Part shown: in pieces, positions 52,069 to 64,000 of the stretch
Layout of the letters: every line of letters begins with the position of its first letter
How positions within the stretch are numbered: position 1 is the stretch's first letter
Assembly: GCA_018894105.1 (NCBI GenBank)
Contig: CM032122.1
Span: forward strand, 38,781,404 to 38,845,403
Direction: 5' to 3'
Length of the DNA stretch: 64,000 nucleotides
From: Jacaranda mimosifolia
Lineage: Eukaryota; Streptophyta; Magnoliopsida; Lamiales; Bignoniaceae
Notes under the pieces: model-generated
Told to the model about the DNA's origin: nothing
The model's database searches: none
Seen by the model: the letters and a program-made list of their open reading frames with translations, nothing else
Translations under genes and position numbers: made by a program

Positions 52069-52444
52069 GATCAGAATTGAAGTACAGAATTCCGGATATG
52101 CTGTTATAGAATTCTCTTGGATTTTCAATTTATTTCTGTTGTTGCCTTTATCACTGTTGTCTACATTTATTTTTTTTGACAAAAGCAAGTCAAGAATTTG
52201 TTGATGTAATTTGTAAAAGAGAGAAAATTGGCATGCTTGATTTCATGGTTTCAGTTTCCAAGCTTGTTCTATTACATCCTTGTACAAGTAATCTGATCTG
52301 ATTTTTCTAGTAAGAGATTCTTGCTAAGGGATATGGTTTGTCTGAACTAACAAGAACAGAATTACACATACTGACTGGCTAACTAGCAAATTTCTAGCTG
52401 TATAACCTACATTTAAATGTGCATTAGCTTCTTTCTCTTTACAT

Positions 52445-55038
52445 TCACTGCCACTTTCTCAGCCATGAAAATCTTCCAAGTATACTATCAGAAACCTTCT
52501 CTTGGCCCCTTAAAATTTGCTGCTGCACTGCTAATACAGAAGCCCTGCTGCCAAAATCCACAGAGGCAATATATTCTCCTATAACTCCAAGCTCATTATT
52601 CTCATTCCAACTTGATAACCCTTGCAGAAGAACAGGATTTATCCCTTGCTCCCTTCCCACAATCCATAGATCACAACAGTCGTTGTCCATTGCCCGAATA
52701 GCAGCAATAGTTTCTTGGCCATTCTTGACCACCACTTCTCGATAAACAATCCGATCGTTCCCTTCGTTTTTCACCCAAAACCATGTCACTAGTGCATCAT
52801 CAAGTTTCTTCTCAACTTCATTATCTCCCTCACTGTCATGTGCAAGAAATCTAACGACGGTTAGGGATATATCTAGGCTTCCAGCCGACCGGTCTGCATA
52901 AGAAAGGGCCTCTCTAGCATCTGCTCCACCCAAGAAAAGAACAACAAAGTGATGCATTGAGCTTCTTAAGACACCATCAACAAGATTTTGGTATGGACTT
53001 TTGTCTACTAGGATTCCCACGGAGCAAGGCGCGTGTGTCAAAACGTTACCGCTAACTGATTGGAAACCTTGCTTCAGGGAACCTGTCAGTTTAAGGTTGT
53101 CTGATAGATCCTTGTGAAGAGGTAGAATGATCAGACAAGCTTGCTTGGAAAGAGCTAGCTCACAAATGTCTTGATACATGCTTCCCTTGGAAGTGACTGC
53201 TGTGTAAGAATATATCTTTATGCACTCACCTCTAGCCTCTTGGAAAATCCTTAAGGCATTATGGATTGAACTGAAGCTGGACTGATCAGCCCCTTCTTCT
53301 TCATTCTGATGGTCGATGAACGCAGGGTTGGCACGTCCCTCAAGCTCGACTAGGCATAAAGCGTACACAGAGAAAGGACTATTAACCGTTGGATTGGAAA
53401 GTTCGATGAATTTCATAATCCCATACATTTGTTCTTCGCCATGAATGCATGCTACGATATGGAGTTCTGTGTTAGGAGGCGTATGTTGAATGTTTCGTCT
53501 CTTGTTCACCATATAAGGCCTCGTGGGATCATAGAGTATGCTGATTAACGGTGTAGCCAAACCAGTCATTAAGATTGTCAATAGGACCAGAATTGTGAAA
53601 TGGGGCTTCCCCACTATCTGCACAGTTCACAAGAAGGAAACATATGAGAGAATAAAAACTTGAGAACATCAGTGTGAAAACTGAGAAGAGTACCTTAAAA
53701 TCCATCCAATGGATAAAAACCAAAAGTTCGACTTCACCCCTTAAACTCATTATTAGGCTAAGTGCGAGGCTATCTCTAACTGTCATGTCCAAGAAACGAG
53801 AAGCAACCAGCGTTGAGACCATTTTAATCATATATCCAGCTAAAACCATGAAAAGAAGCGGCTTCAAATGGGACCAATATCCACTCATGGAGGAAAGATC
53901 CGTTATCATACCCACATACATAAATGAAAATGGCATGAGAATATCCATTACAATCGTCTCGCTCTTCTCCACAAGAATGGCTCCCAATGGAGGGCCATCA
54001 GGTACGGCCAATCCAAGCCAGAGCGGCCCGTTGGCAATGGCTAATCCAAACATATCAGCAATAAGCCCAACCACCATAACGCCTAACAATATGACAATGA
54101 CATAAATTTGATCCACCGGTTTCCCTTCAGGAGTCGTTCGCACAATCCACATCATGACTTGTCTAACTCCACCAAGAATTGAAGCCACTAAGACTATCAA
54201 TGAAATCATATACCATAAAGCAGCTATAGGCCTATATTCCCCTTTCTTGGATGCCTCAAATATAACTATGCCATTCATTCCTATTATATCACTGATAACC
54301 GCTGTTGATAAGGCCATCCGTCCGATTTCAGAGCTGAGTAGGTTGAGTTCTTTAACAATATGATACAGAACAGGGAAGGCTGTGATAGCCAGAGTTGAAG
54401 CAATTCCCCATATTGAAGAAACTTTCGAGATTTCTTTGTCGAAAGATTTCCTCTCCATAAATGCAACAGTTAAACTACAACATAAAGGGACTAGAACCCC
54501 AACTAGTGCAACGTACCAATGTTTTTTGTCCACTTTTCTTATTGCAGTAATGTCCATTTTCACTCCGGATATGAAGAGGAAATACATGAATCCTAGTACT
54601 CCTATGTTCTTGATCACATACTCTGCATTATCAGGAAACATGTAGCCACGAAACTTCTTATTACGACTTAACACAGATGGTCCGAGTATAATGCCACCCT
54701 GAAATCAATCAAAAGTACAAAACAAATTCATCGAATCGATATATACATATACATATATATATATTTCACTAGAAACATGAAAACCATGGGTAATGGGCCG
54801 GATTAAACAAGCAAAAAACAAGCCAAAAGGGGCTCACAATGATCTGTGAGACAATCTTAGGCTGTCTTAAGGGCTTGAGGAGAAACCGGACAAGCCCAGA
54901 GATTATAATGAGAGACGACAATTCCAATAGCACAAGGGGAAAAGAGAAGCGCAGAGGATTTTCTCCATAGAAAATACCAAAGGTATGATCATTGTGTATC
55001 TGCCTGCATATAAGAAGAGTGTCGTCCTTCATATCCAT
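52445..55038 (-). CDS. cation/H+ exchanger of the CHX family (CPA2)
   Basis: Membrane antiporter exchanging K+ or Na+ for protons; in plants CHX proteins sit in endomembranes or the plasma membrane. Three exons: 54838-55038, 53694-54698 and 52445-53617, all phase 0, giving 792 aa. The first 430 or so residues form the multi-span exchanger domain: LRFSFPLVLLEL, QPKIVSQIIGGIILGPS, FLFISGVKMD, STAVISDIIGMNGIV and SLIMSLRGEVELL. The remaining C-terminal part is soluble with two universal-stress-like segments (LHIVACIHGEEQ and HHFVVLFLGGADAREAL). Start 55038 is the first ATG with the conserved N-terminus following. It looks intact. It belongs to the CHX13/14/15-like group by overall appearance, and the gene order points to CHX13. 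Confidence 0.93.
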
Positions 55039-58000
55039 TGCTGGTGATTAGAGTTGGGGATTATTGTTGCCAATTAATTTACTGTTCTTCATTGATTCGC
55101 AGTGCAGAAAAGTTGATAGGAGACATGCATGCATGCATGGATATTGCAAGGAAACGCCCAACAGTCATGAGATGTGAAGGGCTGGACAAGCGCAACTATA
55201 GTTGTTTCACTTTTTTAGAGTTAGTTACTATAGTTTACAAATATTGTAATAATAGATGATCTAAAAGAGTTTCTTTGTGTACAATCTTTTCTTAATCTTG
55301 TAGTTTTTAGTGTGTGTGGTGGGCAGGGATGGAGCCAGAATTTTTGTTTATGAGGGTGAAATTTTAAATTATAAAAAATATATTTTTTTTTTATTATTAT
55401 TATACATATATACAAAGAAATACAATGGGGTAAAAGGCATATTTTCAATAAGAGGAGAGGCAAATTTATAATTTGAGAAAAACAAAAGGTGTAATATTTT
55501 AAAATTTTTAATATAAAAAATAAAGTTCTAATATTTTAAGGGGGCAAAAAAGTAATATTTTTAAATTTTTAATGTAAAAAATAAATTTTTAATATTTTGA
55601 GGGGGCAACTCTATCTTCGGTGGTGGGGTGTTAAATGGGTGGGTCGGATTATGCATGATTTTTGCTAATTTTAGGTATTTTTAATTAATTTTGAGAAAAA
55701 AATGATTCATCGATCACATGATGGGTATTGTCAGCATGCGTGGGTTTTTTATTTGTTTATTTAATATATATCAATTAAATGTTTTGTATATAAAAACGAA
55801 AATAGCGAAACTTGACAGAATCAATTTTGTTGAGAAATAATCCAAAAAATGAAACTTGACATCTTGTGAAATCAATTATAAATAATAGGGAAAACCAAAA
55901 CCATTTCTTTTTAAAATTAATTAAGTATGTGTTAGAAAAACATTAATCATTCAATTATATATATATATATATATACACACACACGAATCATCTCTTTTAT
56001 TTTTTATTATATAAAAAAAAAGAACAATCTTGTGGATGAAATGAAATACACCAATTTTAAAATTAAAAAATATTAAAGATGCTATTAACATAATTTTCCA
56101 GAATACAATTATGTGATTGTTTTATTTTTTCCAAATAATAATAATAATAATAATCATAATCATACACACGGGGATGGGAATAGGCTAGGCCGCTCGTCAG
56201 GGACCTACGATCTAGTCTATCTGAGGCCTAGTCCAGCCTAGCCTATTTAATAAATAAGCCAAATTTAGGCTTTTAAAAAAAGTCTATAAAGCCTATCGGA
56301 CCGGCCTATATAATTTAATTATATTATAATATATATTTTTAAATATTTATAATACTTATATAATTGCTTTTATATTTTATATTAATTAATTTTATGTAGT
56401 TATATATTGTGTTCTTAATTAATACATAATCATTTTATTTCAAATTTTTTGTTTAACTTATAATAATATTTGGTTATGCTTTTCTTTTTATTTAGATAAA
56501 TGTATTATAATTATCAATTATTTTTGTTTAATATTAATTATAGAATTCTTAGGACTATTAAGGCCTAAGCCTATTAAAAGCTTGAACCTATATAAAATTT
56601 AAGCCTAATTAAAATTTTAACTAAAATAGGTTTTTTCATACCAGACCTAGGCTTTGGAAAAATTTAAAAAGGTCAGGCCAGACCTTAAATAAAAATTTAT
56701 GTCAGGTAATAGGTTAAGATTAGGCTTACAAATTATGCAACAAGCCTGGCTATATGAAGTAAAGTCTAACCTATTCCCACCCCTTAACACACCTCCACTC
56801 AATTATCCGAGATGTCTAGTGGTAAAGGCCAGCCTTTACATAGTACGAATAATTATAGTTTCCTACTGATAATTCAAAGAAATTAAGTATTTTAAGATAA
56901 TTTATAAGTTATTTTTTGTGTGAAGAAGTCTTTTCACGATAACAAAATCTCCATAAAGTTGGTTTTTCATATTTGACGATAAATTTGAATATTATTATAT
57001 ACCTATCGATAATTTTTTTTTTCTTAGATATAATTTTTAAATGCCCCTCTTCTTCCTAATTTTATCTCGTCCCCAGATTTCCTTTTTTAAAAAATAAAGG
57101 GTATTCATTTTTATCCCTTTCTTTATGAAGATTTTATATTTTTTTATTTAAAAAGGAATGTGAGATAATAATAATTTAAATGAGCTAGACAAGGATCTAT
57201 CTCTTTTGATCCAGTGCGCCAATCCATCTTGAGGCCCATTTCGAGCCGTCATTTTTTGGGCCGAACGACCTCTAATTAATTGCTAACGACTTAAGGTTAT
57301 TAATTTTTTTTTATTTATACACACGCATGCATATAGGAACTCATCAGGCTCGTACTTCTGACATTCCCCATTATATGAAAATCTTATGTTATTGAGCCAC
57401 AAACCACTCAACCTCAGATTACTAATTTAATTTACTTAGATGTATTGGCATGTGGAGATATTAATTTCTCACATTATCCTCCTCTGCTTCAAATCGGAAC
57501 TCTTTTTTCAATAATGAATTTGGATGTCCATTAATCATTTTTATTAATTTTTCCAAAAAAAAACCCTATATTTCCCTATTCAAAATCAATGTATCTTCAT
57601 ATATTTTTTATAAAAGTACATAAAACTCTTTTCTTTTCTTAGAATTAACTAAATAATACACAAAATTAGAGCAATAAACATTTAAATTCCATTACAATCA
57701 TTAATTTTGGTTGTTGTAGTGCATAGAAGTACTTTGATGGTGGGTGTGCCTGTGCTAGCACATTGTGCACTAACATCACATTACAGATTCTCATTATACT
57801 AACAGAAAAAATTCGGCTATCATGTGCAACAGTGAACATGGTTGCTTTGTCCCCATACACTTAAACACATTATGTGACCTAAAGTAACAACATATTTTTA
57901 AAACTACTGCTCCCACAAATTGTGATGTTACACGAGGCACAATGCGGCCAACCCCATTGGTTCCCTATAAGGCATGTCTGTTAGTTAACAAGGATAAGAT

Positions 58001-60893
58001 TTAGGTGACATCTATGGATTTTCTTTTTCCTAAGTTCCAAGTGATTACTCCTTGCCATCATTTTCTTTCTGAATTGGGAACTCTGCCACTAATTATATGT
58101 TTTAAATTTTATTTTATTTTATTTTACACAATATATATACATCTTTAAACAAAAAATTATTTTTTAATATATTTTTTTAATAATATATATAAACATACTT
58201 ACAACTCTTAGAGTGTCTTTGCTTGTATTTTGATTGTTTTGAGAAAAACATCTCACGAGAGTGTATTTCGGTAGTGGATTAGGAAAAGGTAATGTTTTGT
58301 TTTGATATTGAGAGTTGTTCGAGAATATTTTGGGAAGGAATTGTATGTTTCGTATTGTCACGGGAGGAATACGATTTTTACTATAGATGTCACACCAGTT
58401 CATTTTTGTCGTATTAGTGAGGTGAATTTGAAATTTATATGTATATATATAATGATTAATAGGTTATGTATATATATACACATATATACATAATTGCAAT
58501 TCTTTTAAGGGGTATTTTGGGGAGAGGGAAATGTTATTTTGGCAATGGCCTGACAATCTTGTTTGGGAGTTTTTTAAGAGTTCTTTTTATATTTATATTT
58601 ACAAGTACATACATATCAAGAGTTCGTTAATATTCAAACCCTAAATTTCACACACACAAGTGTGAAAGCAAAACTACTGAGTTAATTGATCACTTGGCTG
58701 AGAGTGGTTTAAGAGTTGAATTTGTCTATTTTAGGAGAACACAACCCAACAAATTCTTAATTATTATTTTCAAAATAAAAAATATATAAGAGTATATATT
58801 GTTTTCAACTCTAATACAAAATTTTCATATCAGATTAAATTATCCCAATAATTTTGAAACAAATGTACAAAGGGACGAGAGATAGAGGATAGTAATTAAA
58901 AAAATATAGGAAGATATGAACATTAATTATTTAATTTGATAAGTAATAAAATACAGATGTTGCTGGTGTGAAAGGTAAGAAGATGTGACCTAATTGAAGC
59001 TAATTGGAAAAGGAGTCAACATCCACAGCTATTGATATTCATGGGCCATTATTAAAAAGCCTGCACAAAATTTAAGTCAAAAGCATATAAAATAAATAAA
59101 TAAATAAATAAACCCTAGCCCATCTCTCTTAAAGGTCCTTACTGTACAGCTCAGTACTCTCAGAACTGCATTCATAGCCACCCTTCCCCACAAACATCAA
59201 ATGCCCTCACCTGCAAACTCATTTTCTAGAATCATATATTCCTCAGATTTCTGAGTGCCAAATTAATGAAAGAAATAAATGGAATTTAATTCCCATACAA
59301 GGACTTATCAGAAACATCAACCCTTGTGAATATATTTGTACACCCCCTAATTCATAATCATGAACATGTACAATTCCAGTTGTCAGTACAGGAAGAAGAA
59401 TAATAATAATCATTACATGCCCTGTCCCCCATTTTGAATTTTATATTTCGTTTCATATTCCATTTCTTATTCTAACTTGTTATATATATGTCGAGTGTAT
59501 TTGATCTCCAATTAATTCTTTTATTAAAAAATATCTAATACATTTAGCATATATTTATGAAATGAAATGAAATAAAAGATCGAAATGAACAGAGATTCAA
59601 TCTACTATTTCCCGCCTGGCATATGTACAGGTATAGATGTAAACGCGCACGTATGGAGGTTAATCTTGAGATTATTTTTAGTTGGTTGATTACTATTTTG
59701 TACTAACACAAGAAAGGTTGGTGCAGAGCAACGAATGATAAATCACTATATTCACTACACTTTGTCTATTCCACTCTTCAATAATAATAGCATCTTATAC
59801 ATCAATTGATAGCTCATTTTTTCAAAGTAACGGAAAAAAGGACTAGATATGCTGCTGAAACTCTACTGAGATAAAAATGAGATGTCAAGAGGTAACATGG
59901 ACAATTGTTAATATCGTCAAAAAAAACAACTGTGTGGACACGGATTATGTATTGTAGTTGTAAGGGGGCATGGGAAAAACTTTTGTGAAGGGGTCATTTG
60001 AACTTGACTAGAAGAACATAAATGGACACAACCCATCATAGTGTTTGTGAGAAATAAAGTATTGTTAATATGAGCATGAGAGGAACTTTCAATTGCAATG
60101 ATCATAGAGAGATGCTTTAGTGTAGGGAAATACTACATATGGCAAAAGTGGCCTCTGCAACCTTAGCCAGCTTACAATGTTTTTCCAGACAAACTCTAAG
60201 CCATAAACTTACAATTCCATTGTGTCCAAAAATTTCAATTTTTACATATCACGAAATAGAATAGCTTGATCGAGGAGACCTTTGTTTTAGATCATATGAA
60301 GAATCAAATGGGATATAAACACACACACACACATAATTGTGGGGTATTTGCTAGTAAGCTTGTTAGTACAAAACCAAGAACAAAAGCAGCAGAAGGCCAA
60401 TAAATTTACCTTATCCAAAGCAAATTCCTACACACACACTGTGTGTGTGTGTGTGTGTTTCAGCTGCAATAACTTCTATTGTCATGCAAGAAAACAAAGA
60501 AAGAAAGAAAAATCTCACCCCCACAAAAAAGAAAATTAAAAACTTGTCTCATACATACATAGATACATAGACAGTACATACACATCTATATATATATATA
60601 TATATATATTATGAACTATTGTCACATGATTGTCCAAGAATAATCACTGAAAACCTAGAAAAGAAACATGGGGTTTTCATTCATGATCTTTATGTAATAA
60701 AGATGACAAAGAATTAATCCAATTAAATTCATAAAACATGAGATCAACTCCAAGATTATAAGGTAGTAAAGAGAAGTAGAGAGATTGTTGTACTAACCCT
60801 TGTTGTAAGAACTTTTTTCTGAAGCAGTATAGATCTGATCACATATGAAAGAAGCAGGGCCGAGTTGAGCAGCAAGCAAGCAAGAAGGAACTA
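55039..60893. other. gene-poor region between CHX and MIR390
   Basis: AT-rich. A TA/CA microsatellite lies at about 55957-55983, a hAT-like element at 56169-56786, an AAAT repeat near 59090-59111 and CA/TG tracts at about 60320-60333 and 60432-60459. No protein-coding exon is supported. Confidence 0.6.
56169..56786. mobile_element. hAT-like non-autonomous element
   Basis: The left end GGGGATGGGAATAGGCTAG and the complement of the right end (TAAGGGGTGGGAATAGGTTAG) are inverted copies. The interior repeats AGGCCTA-type words. The target duplication is not clear (ACACAC on both sides). Confidence 0.65.
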
Positions 60894-60996
60894 TGAAACT
60901 CAGGATGGATAGCGCCACAACCATAGAATCATATATATATGTGGCCTTAGCAAGGAACAATTGTTCGTCAGCTATGGCGCTATCCCTCCTGAGCTT
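60894..60996 (-). ncRNA. MIR390: MIR390 precursor hairpin
   Basis: On the minus strand the 5' arm (60996 to 60976) is the 21-nt mature miR390, AAGCTCAGGAGGG...GCGCC. The 3' arm (60914 to 60894) is CGCTATCCATCCTGAG..TCA, the star strand known from Arabidopsis. The arms pair with the 2-nt 3' overhangs of Dicer-like products. Between them are about 61 nt of loop and upper stem (CCATAG/CTATGG). miR390 loads into AGO7 and cuts TAS3 RNAs, producing tasiRNAs that repress ARF2/3/4 in leaf polarity, phase change and lateral root growth. A TATA box lies 140 bp upstream (61137-61144). An open frame for 78 codons at 60793-61029 on the same strand overlaps the precursor and is not treated as a gene. Confidence 0.95.
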
Positions 60997-61136
60997 TAAA
61001 GGTCCTCCTATGCTGAGAAATTTCAGCATAAAAAAAAAAAGCTTTTCTTTTTATTTTTCCATATTTTTTTTGGGTTTTTGAGTTGGTTTCAAGAATTTAT
61101 AACATGGTGGGAGAAGAAATGTGAAGGTTAGGAGTG

Positions 61137-61144
61137 TATTTATA
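61137..61144 (-). promoter_or_regulatory. TATA box of MIR390
   Basis: On the minus strand the sequence reads CCTATAAATAC, a strong plant TATA consensus. Transcription would start near 61105, about 110 nt before the mature miR390. Confidence 0.65.
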
Positions 61145-61631
61145 GGAGGAAGAGTGGACAGGAAAAGGCATATATGGACCAAGTAAAGGCATTTGTTGGA
61201 ACAATTGAGTATTTATGTTTTCTTTTTTCTTTTTCAATTTTTTGGGCTTATTTGTCTTTATGATTCATTTCCCATTGTATTATATATATATACTCTTTAA
61301 AAAAATAAAAAATAAAAAAATAATAATAATAATATATCATAATTTGCCTTTATGTACTGGTTGCCGACTAGACACTACTTTCTTGGTAAGCCATTTCTTT
61401 TTGGCTAAACCAATTTGAAATTTGGGGTATATGATGAGTAGTTTCTTATTTAAGTCCCATCTATCTCTTTCAAATGCTTTAATTTGTTCTATTCATTATT
61501 ATTATTATTATTTTTTTTTTTTATTCTATTCATTGTTGTGTTGTCTTGTCCTAAATTTCAGAGGTTATTGAAAGATGTTCTTACATTTGTTGATGTTATA
61601 TATCACTTCTTTAGCCTATTCATGAAAATTA

Positions 61632-61970
61632 AGGTTATGTTTGGTTATGTTTTTTGTTTGATTTTATTATGTATTTAGGGATAATGAATTATTTGAGAAT
61701 GTGAAAGTTATTTTTTTATATGTTTGTTTATGTTTTGGGGGATACATTTTTTACTATAATAGTTAAATCAATGTTTTTATGTTGAATTTTTGGGATGAAA
61801 ATGAAATTGAATGATTATTTTAATGTTAAAATAATAATAAAATCTATATACTATATAAATACGTATGTATATATTAGAGAATATGCATTTTAGAGGAAAA
61901 ATTGGGATATGTTTGGTTATGTTTCTCCAAAACAATGTTGATTCGCGGGAAACATAACCAAACAAAACCT
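61632..61970. mobile_element. MITE-like element
   Basis: The left end AGGTTATGTTTGGTTATGTT and the complement of the right end (AGGTTTTGTTTGGTTATGTT) are inverted repeats with one mismatch. The interior is AT-rich with no gene. It is similar to 38271-38594. Confidence 0.75.
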
Positions 61971-62486
61971 AAAAATTTTAAGGAAAAACACATGTTAATC
62001 TTAACCTCAAAGCATATATAAAATTGCATTTTCGATCTCTATTTCAATAAGTGTTTTATTTTCTGTTTTACTACATCTTATACATGCATATCAAATGTGC
62101 CTGAACTACAGGTAATTATTTTTTATAAAAGAAATAAACTTAATATTATTTATAATGCGAAACAGATGATCAAACAATTATTGGAATATCTAGAGCTAGG
62201 ATCTTAACCGACAAAATTGTGAAGAAAGACACACTACTAATCATGACAAATGGGTCTAATTTAACATATTGAAAGAGTGTAACAGAAGGATATATACATT
62301 AAAGATATATTAACCATTAGAAAATAATATATAAGTTGGGTAACATTAATTTATTGTTTTAATTGCATCAATAAATAGTTAATTATTAAATAACTAATTT
62401 TTAATTGCATGGCATATTCATTAATTAAGCTGAATGTTTCTTCCAAGAAAAAAGAAGTTGAAAACAAATGCGACACAACTTTAGGA

Positions 62487-62801
62487 CCTGTTTGGTGTCA
62501 TTTTCAAAGCTCATTTTTACATTTTCTACTATTCCAAAAATGAAGCACAATACTTTTTACACAATTTCACCCAACATTAATTATTTTCAGTTTGATTTTC
62601 AAAACACATTCTCCAATAACCTATATATCTTCTCTCTCTATTCCATATTTATTTATATTTTTCTTCACCTACAATCCATTAAAATCAATATAATCATTAC
62701 TTTTTCAATAATCTATTAAAATACAAACTCATTTTCAATTCATTTTCACTAAGTAACTTTTCAAATTTTAGAAATAATGAAAATGAAACCAAACAGGGCC
62801 T
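62487..62801. mobile_element. MITE-like element
   Basis: The left end GGACCTGTTTGGTGTCATTTT and right end GAAACCAAACAGGGCC are inverted repeats, flanked by TTA/TAA (TA common), as in Tourist or Stowaway types. It shares ends and inner words with 40476-40800. Confidence 0.7.
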
Positions 62802-64000
62802 AATTAATTAAAAGATGGGAGTAGATGAAAAAAAAATTAAAAAATAAAATAGATTAAAATAGCAGTTACAAGAGGAAAAATGAAAAAAAGGCACTGAGAC
62901 TTCAACTGAAAAGGGTCATAATTATATGTTATCTAATGGGTGAAAAGATGGTGAAAGAGCAATTTGACCAGTGTTGTTCACTAGCAAAGTCTTTTCCATA
63001 TTTGTTAAAAGTAAGAAAAAAGTGAGTATACTTTACCTTTTAATTAATAATTAAGTAAATAATATAATTAATTAACTTTGAGGTCAATTAAGTATCACTA
63101 AATCATGACTACTTTTGCTGTCTTTCACCACCCCAACATCACTCAATTTGTGGACATACTTTGGAACTCCAGTGAAGAATTCCTCGAAGTAATCATACAT
63201 AATACATATTTGGTCTTATTACAAATTAAGGGTCGGCAAGGGGATTAATATATGTGGTTTTGTCCTAATTAACTAGATTAAATCTTAATTAAGGATTAAT
63301 TTATATCAAAAATAATATTGTCAAATAAAACTAATTAGTTTTACTTTTGACTAGGATTTAATATTATTAATGTTATATAGATCTGTCCATTTGTCTGTCT
63401 GATATTGTTGCCCCAATTAATTCTTTCCAGTTCTTCTTATGATGTTGCATGCTTTTATTTGTACACATTATATATTATATTCATTATATTGTTGCATGTT
63501 TTGATCCATGAATCATTTCATTAATTCTATGCTTCAAAATTTTACATAAAAATATGTAGTACATGTTAAGTGATATACACTAATAGAATTATTACTTTTT
63601 ATACCTTATAAATTAGAGGTAATTTTTTTTTAAAAAAAATAGGATTTTAATTTAATTGCTAATGAATCTAGTAGGTTTACAATGATTTTTTTATTTTTTT
63701 TCAAATGAGAGGCTTAATTCTATTATTCTTTTGTATCTGTCCTTTTTAATAAGACCACATACTATCATTATTTCATTTATTAAAAAGAAAATCATTCAAA
63801 TACTATTTTCTAGTAATATAAAATTAAAACATTAAAAATAACATGCTTTCATGAAGTCATTAGACACTTCTCTTTTTTTTTTTTTTTTTGAGAGAGAGAG
63901 AGAGAGAGAATTACAAATGAATCAATATTTTTCTATTCTCAAATCAAATAAATTAAAGTATAAACTATATACCATGCACATATGGTGCACAACGCGTTCA

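Larger units (their letters stand above)
61145..64000. other. intergenic region to the window end
   Basis: AT-rich with two MITE-like elements (listed) and a GA microsatellite at about 63891-63910. The first part is the MIR390 upstream region. No protein gene is seen. Confidence 0.6.

Noticed and set aside
50874..52109. Single 411-codon laccase frame ending at 52109
   Set aside because: It reads through the last intron (51859-51937) in the wrong frame; splicing restores the copper motif with HCHIDSH and the stop at 52066.

Overview
This is a stretch of AT-rich plant nuclear DNA. The genes have introns with GT..AG borders, TATA boxes lie upstream of several of them, and there is a nuclear tRNA-Gly and many short DNA transposons. 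The gene content is that of a flowering plant, most likely a eudicot; the species cannot be named from the sequence.

Layout, left to right: (1) 1-5.3 kb is mostly non-coding, with a weak hint of a gene 3' end at 812-971. (2) A class I LOB-domain (LBD12-type) gene lies at 5503-6404 and has a one-base deletion in exon 1 as given. (3) About 10.46-35.42 kb is a three-copy tandem array of a UDP-glycosyltransferase gene (UGT87A type, minus strand). Copies 1 (11133-13625) and 2 (19100-21611) have complete coding sequences. Copy 3 (24050-30821) is broken by a Mutator-like element in exon 2, carries a frameshift, and has a 4.4-kb intron full of transposons. Each unit has its own set of insertions (hAT-like, Mutator-like, MITEs, a solo LTR), many with target-site duplications. 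(4) A mitoferrin-type mitochondrial carrier lies at 36070-37709, followed by tRNA-Gly(GCC) at 39363-39433 and a small acidic MEA1-family protein at 39575-40057. (5) A ten-exon plastid malonyl-CoA:ACP transacylase lies on the minus strand (41530-45914), with a foreign-looking exon in one intron. (6) A six-exon laccase (49721-52068, plus) and a three-exon CHX cation/H+ exchanger (52445-55038, minus) converge tail to tail. (7) 55-64 kb has no protein gene, but it contains a MIR390 gene on the minus strand (mature miR390 at 60976-60996, star at 60894-60914).

The order LBD, UGT87A (tandem), mitoferrin, FabD, laccase, CHX resembles, from memory, the Arabidopsis chromosome 2 block around At2g30130-At2g30240. 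It therefore looks like an old syntenic block expanded by transposons. The genes do not form one pathway; they serve lateral-organ regulation, glycosylation, iron import into mitochondria, plastid fatty-acid synthesis, apoplastic oxidation, endomembrane ion exchange and the miR390-TAS3-ARF small-RNA pathway.
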